Origin: CAYYNP01 sp964472545
Lineage (GTDB): Bacteria > Planctomycetota > Planctomycetia > Pirellulales > Thermoguttaceae
NCBI GenBank assembly: GCA_964472545.1
Contig: CAYYNP010000044.1
Coordinates: forward strand, 1-44,025
Direction: 5' to 3'
DNA length: 44,025 bases
In this document: positions 16,686 through 25,928 of the stretch, piece by piece
How the letters are laid out: every line of letters starts with the position of its first letter
How positions within the stretch are numbered: the stretch's first letter is position 1
The notes under the pieces: model-generated
Seen by the model: the letters and a program-made list of their open reading frames with translations, nothing else
Database searches by the model: none
Told to the model about the DNA's origin: nothing
Made by a program: the position numbers and the translations under genes

Positions 16686-17849
16686 ATGACCGCAGTTCCC
16701 ATCCAAGACGGCGTTCACGCGATGGTACCCCGCGATCGCATGCCGCCACACGTGCGGAAGCTGCGCGACGCCTACGCGATAGCACCGGACGCCCCGCTGG
16801 TGCAACGCGAGTTCTGGTTCTACAGCATGGACCAGTTCTACGCGCAGGGCCTGGATCCAAAGGCCGACGTCGCCGAAGTATTCGGCTACGACCCGCCGGG
16901 CAGCTACGACGTCAAGCACTTAGGATGGTGCGAGGCGAGTCTTCATCCGGCGTTTGAAGAGGAAGTCGTCGAAGACCGTGGGCGGCACGAAGTCATCCGC
17001 GACCAGGCCGGGCGGCATCTGCTGGTCTTCAAGGGCCGGCGGGAAGGATTCATGCCGGAGTATCTCGCCCATCCGGTCAAGGACGAGAGAACCTGGCGGG
17101 AGAACGTCAAGTGGCGGCTCGATCCGAACGCGTCGGGACGTTTCGACTACCTCGCGCAGCTTCAGCCGGAGGCCGTTGCCCGGGCAGCCAAGGGGTACAT
17201 GATCTCGCAGCACCTGATCGGCGGCTACATGTTCTTGCGCAGCCTGATGGGACCGACCGAGGTCATGTACGCCTTTTACGACGTGCCCGAACTGGTACAC
17301 GACTGCATGCAGGCCTGGCTCGTGCTGGCCGACGCGGTGATCGCCCGGCACCAGGAGTCCGTCACGCTTGATGAGATCTACCTTGCCGAAGACATCTGCT
17401 ACAACCACGGCCCGCTCTGTTCGCCGGAGACGATGCAGGAGTTTCTGTTTCCTTACTATCAGCAATTGCTGGCCAACGTCCGCAGCCGGCAGATCGACCA
17501 GGCGCGCAAGCTGTACGTGCAAGTCGATACGGACGGGAAGGCGGAGCCGACGATTCCGCTCTATGCCGAAGCGATCGGGCTGGACGCGATGAGCCCTTTC
17601 GAGGTGGCCTCGGGCTGCGACGTCGTCGAGATCGGCCAGAGGAGCCCGGAGTTGGCGATCTTCGGCGGAATCGACAAGCGCGTCCTCGCCCGGGATAAGG
17701 ACGCCATCGATCGCATGGTCGATCGTATCCTGCCGGCCATGCGCCGCCGCGGCGGCTACATTCCGCATTGCGATCACAGTGTGCCGGAGGAGGTGTCCCT
17801 GGAGAATTATCTCCACTATCGGAGGCGTTGTCTTGAGTTGGGGAACTGA
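16686..17849 (+). CDS. Second UroD-like protein
   Basis: This 387-residue cytoplasmic UroD/MtaA-fold protein is clearly diverged from the one at 14006. Recognisable parts are LIGGYMFLRSLMGPTEVMYA, YLAEDICYNHGPLCSPETMQ, YVQVDTDGKAEPTIPLYAEA, FGGIDKRVLARDKDAID and GGYIPHCDHSVPEEVSLENY. The last of these is the usual C-terminal signature of the UroD/MtaA methyltransferase-like group. It lacks the HLDGPG motif of its neighbour and has QVDTDG instead, so the two are probably not redundant. It is the last gene of the operon; a REP-like inverted repeat follows within 30 bp. Methyl transfer or decarboxylation on an imported sugar derivative is a guess. Confidence 0.8.
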   Translation: MTAVPIQDGVHAMVPRDRMPPHVRKLRDAYAIAPDAPLVQREFWFYSMDQFYAQGLDPKADVAEVFGYDPPGSYDVKHLGWCEASLHPAFEEEVVEDRGRHEVIRDQAGRHLLVFKGRREGFMPEYLAHPVKDERTWRENVKWRLDPNASGRFDYLAQLQPEAVARAAKGYMISQHLIGGYMFLRSLMGPTEVMYAFYDVPELVHDCMQAWLVLADAVIARHQESVTLDEIYLAEDICYNHGPLCSPETMQEFLFPYYQQLLANVRSRQIDQARKLYVQVDTDGKAEPTIPLYAEAIGLDAMSPFEVASGCDVVEIGQRSPELAIFGGIDKRVLARDKDAIDRMVDRILPAMRRRGGYIPHCDHSVPEEVSLENYLHYRRRCLELGN

Positions 17850-17857
17850 ACGGCATT

Positions 17858-18013
17858 GCATGGTAGGGTGCATGGTAGGGTGCGTGAAGCACGGCAGCAT
17901 CTGTTGGTGCGTTGCGCAAGCCAGTTGGCCCAAATGCAGGCCGCACTGTCGAATCCCGAGCGATTGCCGTGCGGAACGCACCATCGGGCAACGGCTTGCT
18001 CTACGCACCCTAC
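17858..18013. repeat. REP-like nested inverted repeat with 12-bp tandem duplication
   Basis: GCATGGTAGGGT occurs twice in tandem (17858-17869, 17870-17881). GTAGGGTGCGT (17875-17885) pairs exactly with ACGCACCCTAC (18003-18013). Inside, GGTGCGTT (17906-17913) pairs with AACGCACC (17975-17982). Similar GTAGGGTGCGT elements are common between genes in planctomycetes. It lies between two convergent genes and could serve as a transcription barrier for both. Confidence 0.65.
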
Positions 18014-18069
18014 ACGAGGCGTGATGATTCAGACTGATCGGCGCGACCGTGCGTCGATCGCAGGCGGAC

Positions 18070-18645
18070 TCAACGCTTGCGTTCCGCTTGGCGTTGCGGA
18101 AAGTCGCTCGCCCGGGGCACCGCATCACCGAAGTGCATGTGCCGTTCGGGGCCGGAGAATTCAGGGAAGAACCGGTAGTAGTCGGCCGTGGGAAACCCCG
18201 CCTTGACGGCCCGCAACTGCGCGGCCAGCGCCTGGCACTGCTTTCGAGCTTCCTCCTGATCGGCGATCAGTAGGACCTGACGGTTTGCCGACAGCGTACG
18301 GCCGTTTGCACTCCGCAGCGTCGCGGCAACGCGAAACGTCTCGCCCAGCTTGCCCGGCACTTTCCACTGTAAGACCTCAAGCGGCGCAGAACTGTCCGGG
18401 AGCACTCGGTCCACGGCATAGGTCTTCTTCGCCGACGGCCTACCTCGCTCGTCGTCAATTTCCACGGTCAGAGAACAGTCCTCGAACGCTTCGTGCAGGT
18501 CGTTGACGATCCAGGGCGTAGTCTCGAACGTCTCGCCCGGCAGCCAGCGGCGTTTGTCGCATGGCAGCGAAACCAACAGCGGCTGGCAGGCTCGGCGGAC
18601 GTAGTCGTACGAGTGTTTGGGCGATTGGAAGTAGTCGACGATCCC
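18070..18645 (-). pseudogene. Detached C-terminal part of the GH2-like protein
   Basis: This continues the reading frame of the gene at 18646-20640 after an in-frame TGA. The first codons read GIVDYFQSPKHSYDYVRRAC, the family block just after the expected tryptophan of a W-xx-VDYY motif. A beta-sandwich domain (PWIVNDLHEAFEDCSLTVEI) and a short tail ending RQAERKR follow. With a single change of TGA to TGG the whole gene would encode 856 residues. A TTG at 18576 could in principle restart translation, but there is no ribosome-binding site, so this part is probably not made on its own. Confidence 0.65.
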
Positions 18646-20640
18646 TCACTTCATGTCGGGCGCGAAGGTGATGAAATGGCAGATCGAGATGGCGCTGGAC
18701 TTCGGCTTCCGCCGGCGCATGTGCTCGATACCCCATTGGAAGATCTCGCCTTGGGCCATCTGCGTGGCAGCGGCGAACTGTTCGAGTGAGCCGGTACGTT
18801 GGTCGCCGAATACCTGGAAGTTCAGTGCGCGGAATACGTCAAGATCGGCCCAGTGATAGCCCCAACTCGGCCCCGGCGGCCAGAGTTCGTCGGCCGGGAT
18901 GAACTTCCGCAGGCTGGCCACGTTGGGCACGGAACTGACGGCAAACTCCGGAATTACCGCGTAGTCCCAACCGGCGATGTAGTCCTCCATGAGTTCCGCG
19001 CCCATGGCATAGAACAGGGCATGCGTGTGGCCGCTGTCCCGCTTCCCACCCAGCGCCAACTGCTGGACGATCGGCGGCCAGTTCAGCGGCGAGGTGGGCA
19101 CGTAGGGCAGATCCGTGTAGGGCCGGATCGCTCGGCCCAGCCCCACCAGGAACTCGGCGTTATACTCCAGCCCCTGGCTGCCGTAGAACATCTCTTCGCC
19201 GCCTTCGAGCAGCACCACCGACGGATGCCGGCGCAACTGCTTGGCCACCGCGATCGCTTCCGCATAGGTGGCCTTGCGGAAGGCTTCGTCCTCCGGCAAA
19301 CGCACCGACGCCAGCGGAATCAGGTCCTGCCACACGGTGACGCCCAGCTCGTCGCACAGATCGTAAAACGTCTCCACCTCGGTCGGATGCCAGCCGAAGA
19401 TCCGCAGGTTGTTCAGATTCGCATCGCGGGCCATCTGCACGAGCGTGCGATATTTCTTGCGGCTGTTGCGGCCGTAGAAGATGTCCGGCGGGCCGCCCCA
19501 ATTGGCCGAGCGCAGAAACAGCCGCTTGCCGTTGACGGTGAGCGTCCACGGATGCTTGACCTCTTCTTCCGTATAGCCGGGATTGCGCTGCATGCGGATC
19601 TCGCGAATGCCGAAGACGGTTTGCGTCCGATCGGACAAGGCTCCCTTGGCGTCGAGAACCGACGTCTCGACGACGTGACGATTCGGCCTTCCCAATTCCC
19701 ACGGCCACCAGAGTTTCGCGTTCGGGACCTTCACGGGCACCGTTGCCATTGCCTGACCACGAACCGCCGGCAGAGAAACCTCGGCAACGTAGGGGCCCGC
19801 GTCAAAGCCTTTACCCCGCACGGTGACGCGCACACGGGCGTTGCCCGTCTCGGCAAGACGATGATCGGCCAGTCTCACCTGCACGCGCACCGTGGCCGAG
19901 CCGTCCTCGTGAATCTCGCTTGCAGGGTAGACGTCGTCGATTCGCAGCGGGCCGGTCGCCACCAGCCGGATCGGCTTCCAGATGCCCATCGGAGTCAACG
20001 TTCGCCAGTAATCGCCGTGCCAGGCGAATTTCCGCCCGGCCACGTTGCGGTAAGAGCGGGGCGGGGGATCGAGCCGCACGGCCAGGCCGTTGGCGCGCCC
20101 GTCGCTGCGGTATCGGAGGACGTCGCTGACGTCGAACTCAAACGGAGAGAACATTCCTTCGTGGCGGCCGAGGCGTTTGCCGTTGAGCCAAACGTCGCAG
20201 GAGTAGTCGACGCCTTCGCAGACCACGCGGATCGTCTTTCCCTGCCAATTCTCCTGCACGCCGAACTGGCAACGATACCACCACTCCCGCTCCATGACCC
20301 ATTTGGTGCGGATTCCGTTGCGCCCGTAGTGCGGGTCGTCGATTTCGCCGGCTCGCCAGAGGTCGGTGTAGACGTCGCCGGGCACTTCGGCGCCGTTCCA
20401 GTTGTACCAGCTCGAGGCCACCTCGCCGAAGAACTCGTGAAAACCTGCGCGCACGCCCTGCCCGGGGCGGATGCCTTCCATTTGCCATCGCTGGCCACTG
20501 AGATCCAGCACGTCTCTGCCGTCGGTCACGCTTGGCAGAGGGCCGGCAGCGGACGCGGTTGGCGTTGTGTTCCAACCTGCGCTACTCAACGCGAGCACGA
20601 CTGCGGTCCAACTCGCTGGGCACGTTCGATAGCCAGTCAT
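18646..20640 (-). CDS. Secreted GH2-family glycoside hydrolase, cut by a premature TGA
   Basis: The 664 residues before the stop include a signal peptide (MTGYRTCPASWTAVVLALSS). A sugar-binding jelly roll follows (about 40-230; DYSCDVWLNGKRLGRHEGMF). Next is an immunoglobulin-like domain (to about 340) and the TIM barrel starting WTLTVNGKRLFLRSANWGGP. Acid/base and nucleophile positions appear as VVLLEGGEEMFYG (in place of the usual NE pair) and YAVIPEFAVSS. The type is beta-mannosidase/beta-galactosidase-like; substrate unknown. The start is set by GGAGGG nine bases before the ATG at 20640. The frame is closed by TGA at 18648-18646 exactly where a tryptophan is expected (MK-W-GIVDYF). The barrel is nearly complete, but the fold may be unstable without its C-terminus. 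It is the last gene of a five-gene minus-strand cluster. Confidence 0.7.
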   Translation of the reverse strand: MTGYRTCPASWTAVVLALSSAGWNTTPTASAAGPLPSVTDGRDVLDLSGQRWQMEGIRPGQGVRAGFHEFFGEVASSWYNWNGAEVPGDVYTDLWRAGEIDDPHYGRNGIRTKWVMEREWWYRCQFGVQENWQGKTIRVVCEGVDYSCDVWLNGKRLGRHEGMFSPFEFDVSDVLRYRSDGRANGLAVRLDPPPRSYRNVAGRKFAWHGDYWRTLTPMGIWKPIRLVATGPLRIDDVYPASEIHEDGSATVRVQVRLADHRLAETGNARVRVTVRGKGFDAGPYVAEVSLPAVRGQAMATVPVKVPNAKLWWPWELGRPNRHVVETSVLDAKGALSDRTQTVFGIREIRMQRNPGYTEEEVKHPWTLTVNGKRLFLRSANWGGPPDIFYGRNSRKKYRTLVQMARDANLNNLRIFGWHPTEVETFYDLCDELGVTVWQDLIPLASVRLPEDEAFRKATYAEAIAVAKQLRRHPSVVLLEGGEEMFYGSQGLEYNAEFLVGLGRAIRPYTDLPYVPTSPLNWPPIVQQLALGGKRDSGHTHALFYAMGAELMEDYIAGWDYAVIPEFAVSSVPNVASLRKFIPADELWPPGPSWGYHWADLDVFRALNFQVFGDQRTGSLEQFAAATQMAQGEIFQWGIEHMRRRKPKSSAISICHFITFAPDMK

Positions 20641-20700
20641 GGTGTTACCCTCCAACTTTCGCTCTCCCCGGACTGTTCGACGTAGGCCGCCAAGATCGAT

Positions 20701-23079
20701 TCAGGGAAGATAGCCGGGTATGGGATAGCGGGCGTTCACGACCGACGGATCGTAATGGCGGATGCGATCGTTCTTGAATCGCTCGTACACCGCCCGGCGA
20801 TAGGCGTTCTTGTCCGGCGGGCTTGGCCGGAACTCGTCTCGCACCAGGCCGATCTTCTCGAAGGGAATCGGGCGAAAACCCGGTTTGACCTGGAAGCCAC
20901 CCTTGAAGCGGAAGTCGAGCGACACAACGTCCACAAAGGCGTCCAGCGTAATCGGCCAGGGGAGTTCGTGATCGCACTGCGTGGGAAGATCGACGAAGCG
21001 CCCCATTTCCATGCTTTCCATGCCCTCGATCGTACCCGACCCGCCGTGGATATGGAACGGCTCGCGGACGTTGTAGATGTAGTTCCGATTCACGTTGCAG
21101 AACGTCTGGGCCCAGGGGTTCGTCTCGATCGTCTCCTTTAGCTGCGGAAACGCTTCCTTCCAGGGGCTCTTGAGCCACGCCTTCTCGCCGATCGTCCGCT
21201 CCAGAATATAGAGGAAGTCGCCCTTGTCGCCCTGGGGCAAATCGCGGCCGAAGCGGGCGAGGTCGTCCCATTTCTGCTGGATGGCCTCGGGCGTGACGGC
21301 GGCCTTGTTGGTCCACCACATCACGGACGCGTCTAGCGTGATATTGTTCTGAAAGTCGTTCAACGGGCCGTGGAACTGGCCGCCGCCGCGTCCGGAACGA
21401 TAGAAGACGTTGCCGTAGATCTTCAACCCGGCCCCGCCGTCGTCGTTGCGGAAGCCCATCACCGGTTGTCCGCCCGGCTCGAGCAGGTGGTGTACGAAGT
21501 TGTGGCGGATCACGTTGTTCATCGTATACCACTGGGCCCCGCAGTAGGCCACGTTGAAGTCGCCCATCTCGTAGCCGATGTGGTAGAACTCGTTGTACTC
21601 CAGCAACAGATTGACGGTGCGGAAGCTGATCGCCCCGTTGAGATTGTAGAGCAAGTTGTGCGCGAAATGCAGGCCGACGCCGCTCAGGCCGATCAGACCG
21701 TAGCCGCGCCGCCGGCAGTCGTGGATGACGTTGTTCGTAACGAAATGGTAGCAGGGCTCAAGTGTCCGCATGTCCCCGCCGGAGAGGCTCAACGCGGTGT
21801 GCAGCCCGTAGAAGTCGCAGCCGGTGATGCCGTTGTATCGACCGCCGCTGATGCTAACGCCCCGCCCCACGCCGTTGCGCACGACGCATCCGGCCAAGAG
21901 GTTGTGCCGGCCGCCGGAAATCTCCACGGCCCTCTCGCCGGTGTTTTCCAGCGTGACGTCGCGGAACGTCACGTAGGTGGTGTCCTGCAACCGCAGCAAG
22001 GGCTCGCCGCCGAGGACCGTAACCCGCGACTTGCCCGGCACGAAGCCGTCGATCGGCCAGACGTAGAGCCGCCGGCCGTGCCGGTCGAAATACCACTCGC
22101 CGGGCTCATCCAACTCGGCAAGCACGTTGAGCAGACGCACTCGCCGCGGCATGCTCTTGATCTTCTCGACGATGCCGTAACGCGTGTATCGCAAGAGCTG
22201 AATCACGTTGCCGTCGATCTTCCCCACCGGCTCGTCCTGGAAGTACCAGTCGTTGTGGAAGTAGCCCTGGGCTCGCATGTCGCCGGTTCGCTCGAACTCG
22301 GCCTGCACGGCAGGCGACAGCGCTTCGCGAAACGTGAACTTGCCGCCGGTGGGATTCTCCTTGCTGTACGGCTCCGGCTGCTCGCCGGGTTTGAGCCAGC
22401 ACGTGGTCGGGCCGGCGTCGAGGATCTTGCCGATGTGATGGTAACTCCGATTCGGCCATCCGGCCAACTGCAACAGGTGCCCGTGCATGGAGATCAGGCC
22501 GTAACGGCCTTCGCCGGGGAAGTACGAAGCCACGTTGTTCTCGGAGAGATCGATACTCATCACCTTGCCGCGTGCCGGTTCGGCCAGGCGGCCCAGCAGC
22601 GTGCTGTCCTGCACGACCGTGAATCGACTCGAATCTAAGGGCACTCCGCCGGTCAAGATCACGCGATCCGCGCCGACGCCGCGATACACGATCGGGCAAT
22701 CCGCCTTGCCGGAATCTTCCGCCGAAAGACGGAAGCTCTCATCAATCGGATACTGCCCGGCCGACAGCACGATATGCACGCCGCCTTCGGGCAAGCCGGA
22801 AACGGCCTTGAGCTTACGAATCGCGTCACGAGCCGCCGCCAGACTCTTCAGTGGAGAGGCCTCCGTGCCGGGATTCAGGTCGCTGCCGTCGGTCGCCACA
22901 TAGAAAGTCCTGTTCGGCGGTAAGATGGGAGCCAGCGCATCCTCGGTGTAGGTTCTGCTGTACTCGGGACGTGTATGGGGCGCCGGCTCCGAGGGCCCTT
23001 CCGCGATTGTGGCCCTGCCGTTGATGAGCCATGCGGCCATCACGAACGCCCAGGGCCGTATTCGTATCGTCGATGGCAT
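20701..23079 (-). CDS. Large secreted right-handed beta-helix protein
   Basis: The protein has 792 residues from the ATG at 23079; the frame extends further upstream, but that part is Arg-rich and not protein-like. A signal peptide (IRIRPWAFVMAAWLINGRAT) comes first. The helix opens TFYVATDGSDLNPGTEASPL, the same kind of start as the protein at 12197. A GH110/GH120-like second domain follows, with EWYFDRHGRRLYVWPIDG. The beta-helix coils lie at about 380-560 (VTLENTGERAVEISGGRHN, GVSISGGRYNGITGCDF, YNLNGAISFRTVNLLLEYNE). The C-terminal 200 residues are helical. It probably cleaves glycosidic bonds of an acidic or branched polysaccharide; catalytic residues are not assignable. The heparinase-like gene ends 91 bp upstream. 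Confidence 0.75.
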   Translation of the reverse strand: MPSTIRIRPWAFVMAAWLINGRATIAEGPSEPAPHTRPEYSRTYTEDALAPILPPNRTFYVATDGSDLNPGTEASPLKSLAAARDAIRKLKAVSGLPEGGVHIVLSAGQYPIDESFRLSAEDSGKADCPIVYRGVGADRVILTGGVPLDSSRFTVVQDSTLLGRLAEPARGKVMSIDLSENNVASYFPGEGRYGLISMHGHLLQLAGWPNRSYHHIGKILDAGPTTCWLKPGEQPEPYSKENPTGGKFTFREALSPAVQAEFERTGDMRAQGYFHNDWYFQDEPVGKIDGNVIQLLRYTRYGIVEKIKSMPRRVRLLNVLAELDEPGEWYFDRHGRRLYVWPIDGFVPGKSRVTVLGGEPLLRLQDTTYVTFRDVTLENTGERAVEISGGRHNLLAGCVVRNGVGRGVSISGGRYNGITGCDFYGLHTALSLSGGDMRTLEPCYHFVTNNVIHDCRRRGYGLIGLSGVGLHFAHNLLYNLNGAISFRTVNLLLEYNEFYHIGYEMGDFNVAYCGAQWYTMNNVIRHNFVHHLLEPGGQPVMGFRNDDGGAGLKIYGNVFYRSGRGGGQFHGPLNDFQNNITLDASVMWWTNKAAVTPEAIQQKWDDLARFGRDLPQGDKGDFLYILERTIGEKAWLKSPWKEAFPQLKETIETNPWAQTFCNVNRNYIYNVREPFHIHGGSGTIEGMESMEMGRFVDLPTQCDHELPWPITLDAFVDVVSLDFRFKGGFQVKPGFRPIPFEKIGLVRDEFRPSPPDKNAYRRAVYERFKNDRIRHYDPSVVNARYPIPGYLP

Positions 23080-23170
23080 ATCTCGCCTTTCTCGCTCCGA
23101 TTGGCGTTCACACAAGTCGTGGAGGCGCGGCGCCGGCTCTCTCTGCAGGGATTCTCTTTGGCGGGGTCTC

Positions 23171-25735
23171 TCACCCCTGGTGGATCGTTGCCGCTTCCAC
23201 ACGTGCGCTGCCTCGCACGGCCTCGCCTCCGGCCTCCGGTGCATCTTCTTTCGCGTGCCGCTGCACCTGCACATGCGTTCGATCGGTATCGTCGGGCGTG
23301 AACCTGATCGTATCCCGCTGATCGCCCCAGGCGACGCGCAATTGGCGACACTCTTTGCTCACCCACGTCGTTTCCGGTAGATCCTCCCCATAACGATAAG
23401 GGTAGAGCATGATCTTGTAGTCCGGCGACGTTCCATAGCTGGGGATCACCAGGCGTTTTCCGTAGGTCTTCGGATAGCGGATGTTGGCCAGATAGTGTTC
23501 CAGGCGACCAATCGGCGTGTAGCGGCGCTGACGCATATCGTTGTTGCATTGCAGCACGCGCACCAACAGCATGGGATCGCCAGGTTCCGGCCGGCGTTCG
23601 TCGTTCTCGTCCCGCGCCACTTCGCGGCCGCACAGCAGCATGTCGCAGACGTCCGACGTCTCGTTGAAATCGAACTGATAGATCTCCAGGTCCTTCGAGG
23701 CCTGCATCAACCACTTGTACTGGTGCGGTGCCCCGTCGGCAGCCTCGATATCGTCGACGATCAGAACGTACGGATGTGTGCCCCGGACCAGCGTCGCCGT
23801 GCGAAACGCCCGTTTGACCGGGTTCCAGGGTTTCTTCACGTAGTGCTCGACCATGCCCGGCTGCAGCCAATGGTGATGCTCGTAGAAGGGCGCGTTCATG
23901 TAGGCACACGGTTGCCGGGTGAACTGGAAGTCGTTGGGCGTCTTCTCGACCTTGCTCCACCCCTGTGCGAGAAACGGGCTATCGACCGTCGGCTCGCCGC
24001 TGCTCCACTTCCACTCCCAGTCGTAGGCATACTTGGCATCGCCACACACACTGGTCAGCAGTTCTTCGTCTCGATAGGCCACCACCTTTCCGGGCACGGG
24101 GAAGCAGCCCGAGGCCATCCCGCATTGCCCGACGTCGTCGATCAACACGGTGCTGAAGAACCGCGACTCGTTGACCTTGCCGAACTTCGAACCGCCGGCC
24201 AGGGTCAGTTGGTGGCCCCAAAGCCGCCCTAGCGCGCTGAAGGTGAAGTGATTGCGATCGGCCGACGTATGCCCTCCTCGGTCTTGTCGGCAATGCAGCG
24301 ACAGCATCAGTGCGTCCGGATCCGACGAGCTTCGGGTGAGCATATAGCCTCGTTCGGGGCAGAAGAAGGTCAGCGGGCACCCGGTGCGCGCAAACTCGAA
24401 CGGGCCTTCCATCGGGGCCGACGGGAACATCGCCGCCGTCAGCGCCGAGTTATAGTATCCCGCCGGGCGGAAGTCCGTGTACCGTTCGTAGTTGTCGCCC
24501 ATGTAGACGCGCCACACGTAGTCGACGGCCGAGTCTTCGGGAAACAGCCACTTCAGTCCCACTACGTCGCAGACGTTGAACCGGAAGTTGCCCAGCACGG
24601 TGTCCGTTCCGGTCCCTCCCCAGTCGTCGCAGCCGATGAAGCCGTTGCCGTTGGGCAGACTGACGCCCGGGAGGAACCGAGTGGCGTAGGCGCGGACGTG
24701 CGGGTGGCCGATCAGATCGACGCCGCGTTTGGCCAGCAGGATCATGGTCGTATTGAACTGGTAGTTCTTGCCGAGCCCCTCGTAGGGGCAGCCCGAGGCG
24801 TACCAGCCGTAGGTGATGAAGTTGTGGTAGGCGCGCACGAAGCCGCGGTAGTAGTCCGCGTTGAAGCCCTTCTCTCCCTCGATCGCCATCAGCGTCAGCG
24901 GCATGAAGCTATCGAGCGTACACCAGTTGCTGGTGGTGGAATCCGCCTCGGTGAACGTCCCGTAATGGGCCTTGTTCAGCGAGACGATCGCAATCAGCCT
25001 GCGCACCTTCTCCCGCTGTGCTTCGGTCATGAAGTTGAAGGCGTAGTCGTAGCAGAACCCCATGTTGAAGGCCCCGATCACGCCCGGGTGGTCGCCCGGT
25101 TTGACCTGGCCGTCGAGATGGTCGGCGATGTTCTCGATGGCCTTGCACAGTTTCGAGCCCCCGTCGCGATCGTTCTCGATCCAGCAACGATACGCCTCCA
25201 GCGCCATACAACCCAGCACATAGTCGTTCATGTCGACCGTGTAGCCGGCCATCTCCCCGGCCAGGATGCGCCGGTATTGCTCGGCGGTCTCGGTCCAGCC
25301 GCCCCGGTTGTAGGGCGCCATCATCGTACCCTCGGAATGGACGGGGTAGTCGGATCGCTCTGCGATCGCGCCCTTCAGTTTGTCGGTCCATCCCTGCAGC
25401 ATCCGCCAGATCTGCCGACCGTGAGGTGTCTCTGCATAGGTGCGTCGAAGCTCGGCTCTGTCCTCCGGACTGTGCAGCATACGGGGGTGGACTCCCGGCA
25501 ACGGAGCGGGCGACGGGCGTCGCATCCCCGACGTGTCATACGTGATCGTTTTCGGGCCAAGGTCGTCGGGCCGGATTGCGGCGTAGGGTATCTGCGCACC
25601 GCTCTTGGAGATCGCCGTATCCGGCGATGGGGTTTCCGCGGTCGTGCATTGTACTGCGACCCAAGCGAGGGCTGTGCCCCACGTTGGAATGAGGATGCAC
25701 CTCAGGTTGGCATGGAGTTTGGCCGCGTATTGCAT
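23171..25735 (-). CDS. Secreted heparinase II/III-like protein
   Basis: The protein has 854 residues with a signal peptide (NLRCILIPTWGTALAWVAVQ). After a linker with GVHPRMLHSPEDRAELRRTY, a typical opening of heparinase-like alpha toroids, the helical part continues to about residue 440 (GFCYDYAFNFMTEAQREKVR, TSNWCTLDSFMPLTLM). The second half looks like the beta-sandwich with conserved histidines (LSLHCRQDRGGHTSADRNHF) and a lid-type strand (RTATLVRGTHPYVLIVDDIE). The role would be lyase-type cleavage of uronate-rich glycans in the periplasm or outside. GGAGAG stands seven bases before the ATG at 25735. The C-terminal 30 residues are charged and probably disordered. It is the middle gene of the minus cluster. 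Confidence 0.7.
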   Translation of the reverse strand: MQYAAKLHANLRCILIPTWGTALAWVAVQCTTAETPSPDTAISKSGAQIPYAAIRPDDLGPKTITYDTSGMRRPSPAPLPGVHPRMLHSPEDRAELRRTYAETPHGRQIWRMLQGWTDKLKGAIAERSDYPVHSEGTMMAPYNRGGWTETAEQYRRILAGEMAGYTVDMNDYVLGCMALEAYRCWIENDRDGGSKLCKAIENIADHLDGQVKPGDHPGVIGAFNMGFCYDYAFNFMTEAQREKVRRLIAIVSLNKAHYGTFTEADSTTSNWCTLDSFMPLTLMAIEGEKGFNADYYRGFVRAYHNFITYGWYASGCPYEGLGKNYQFNTTMILLAKRGVDLIGHPHVRAYATRFLPGVSLPNGNGFIGCDDWGGTGTDTVLGNFRFNVCDVVGLKWLFPEDSAVDYVWRVYMGDNYERYTDFRPAGYYNSALTAAMFPSAPMEGPFEFARTGCPLTFFCPERGYMLTRSSSDPDALMLSLHCRQDRGGHTSADRNHFTFSALGRLWGHQLTLAGGSKFGKVNESRFFSTVLIDDVGQCGMASGCFPVPGKVVAYRDEELLTSVCGDAKYAYDWEWKWSSGEPTVDSPFLAQGWSKVEKTPNDFQFTRQPCAYMNAPFYEHHHWLQPGMVEHYVKKPWNPVKRAFRTATLVRGTHPYVLIVDDIEAADGAPHQYKWLMQASKDLEIYQFDFNETSDVCDMLLCGREVARDENDERRPEPGDPMLLVRVLQCNNDMRQRRYTPIGRLEHYLANIRYPKTYGKRLVIPSYGTSPDYKIMLYPYRYGEDLPETTWVSKECRQLRVAWGDQRDTIRFTPDDTDRTHVQVQRHAKEDAPEAGGEAVRGSARVEAATIHQG

Positions 25736-25928
25736 GAATCGTCTCTCCTGCAGCGAGAATCCGTCGATATCCCTCTGCTAGCATTGTATCGTACCAGGTT
25801 GCGTCCCGCATGACTTGCGATTCTCGCCACGATCTGAAGCACGATTCGGCCGATCCCGCCCGGACCGTCCCAGCCAACAGGTACTTCAACGCGCGCTGCT
25901 TCATAACCGGATCAACGCGCGAAGCGCG

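Noticed and set aside
17856..18206. A 116-codon plus-strand frame after the second UroD gene
   Set aside because: It is made largely of the REP-like repeat and the antisense of the GH2 C-terminal part.
18646..18648. TGA as a selenocysteine codon
   Set aside because: The position is a tryptophan in the family, there is no catalytic reason for selenium, and I see no obvious stem-loop of SECIS type directly after it.
18799..20685. A 628-codon plus-strand open frame
   Set aside because: It is antisense to the GH2-like gene, with no protein-like composition or ribosome-binding site.
24248..25813. A 521-codon plus-strand open frame
   Set aside because: It is antisense to the heparinase-like gene, with low-complexity Val/Arg/Gly-rich translation.
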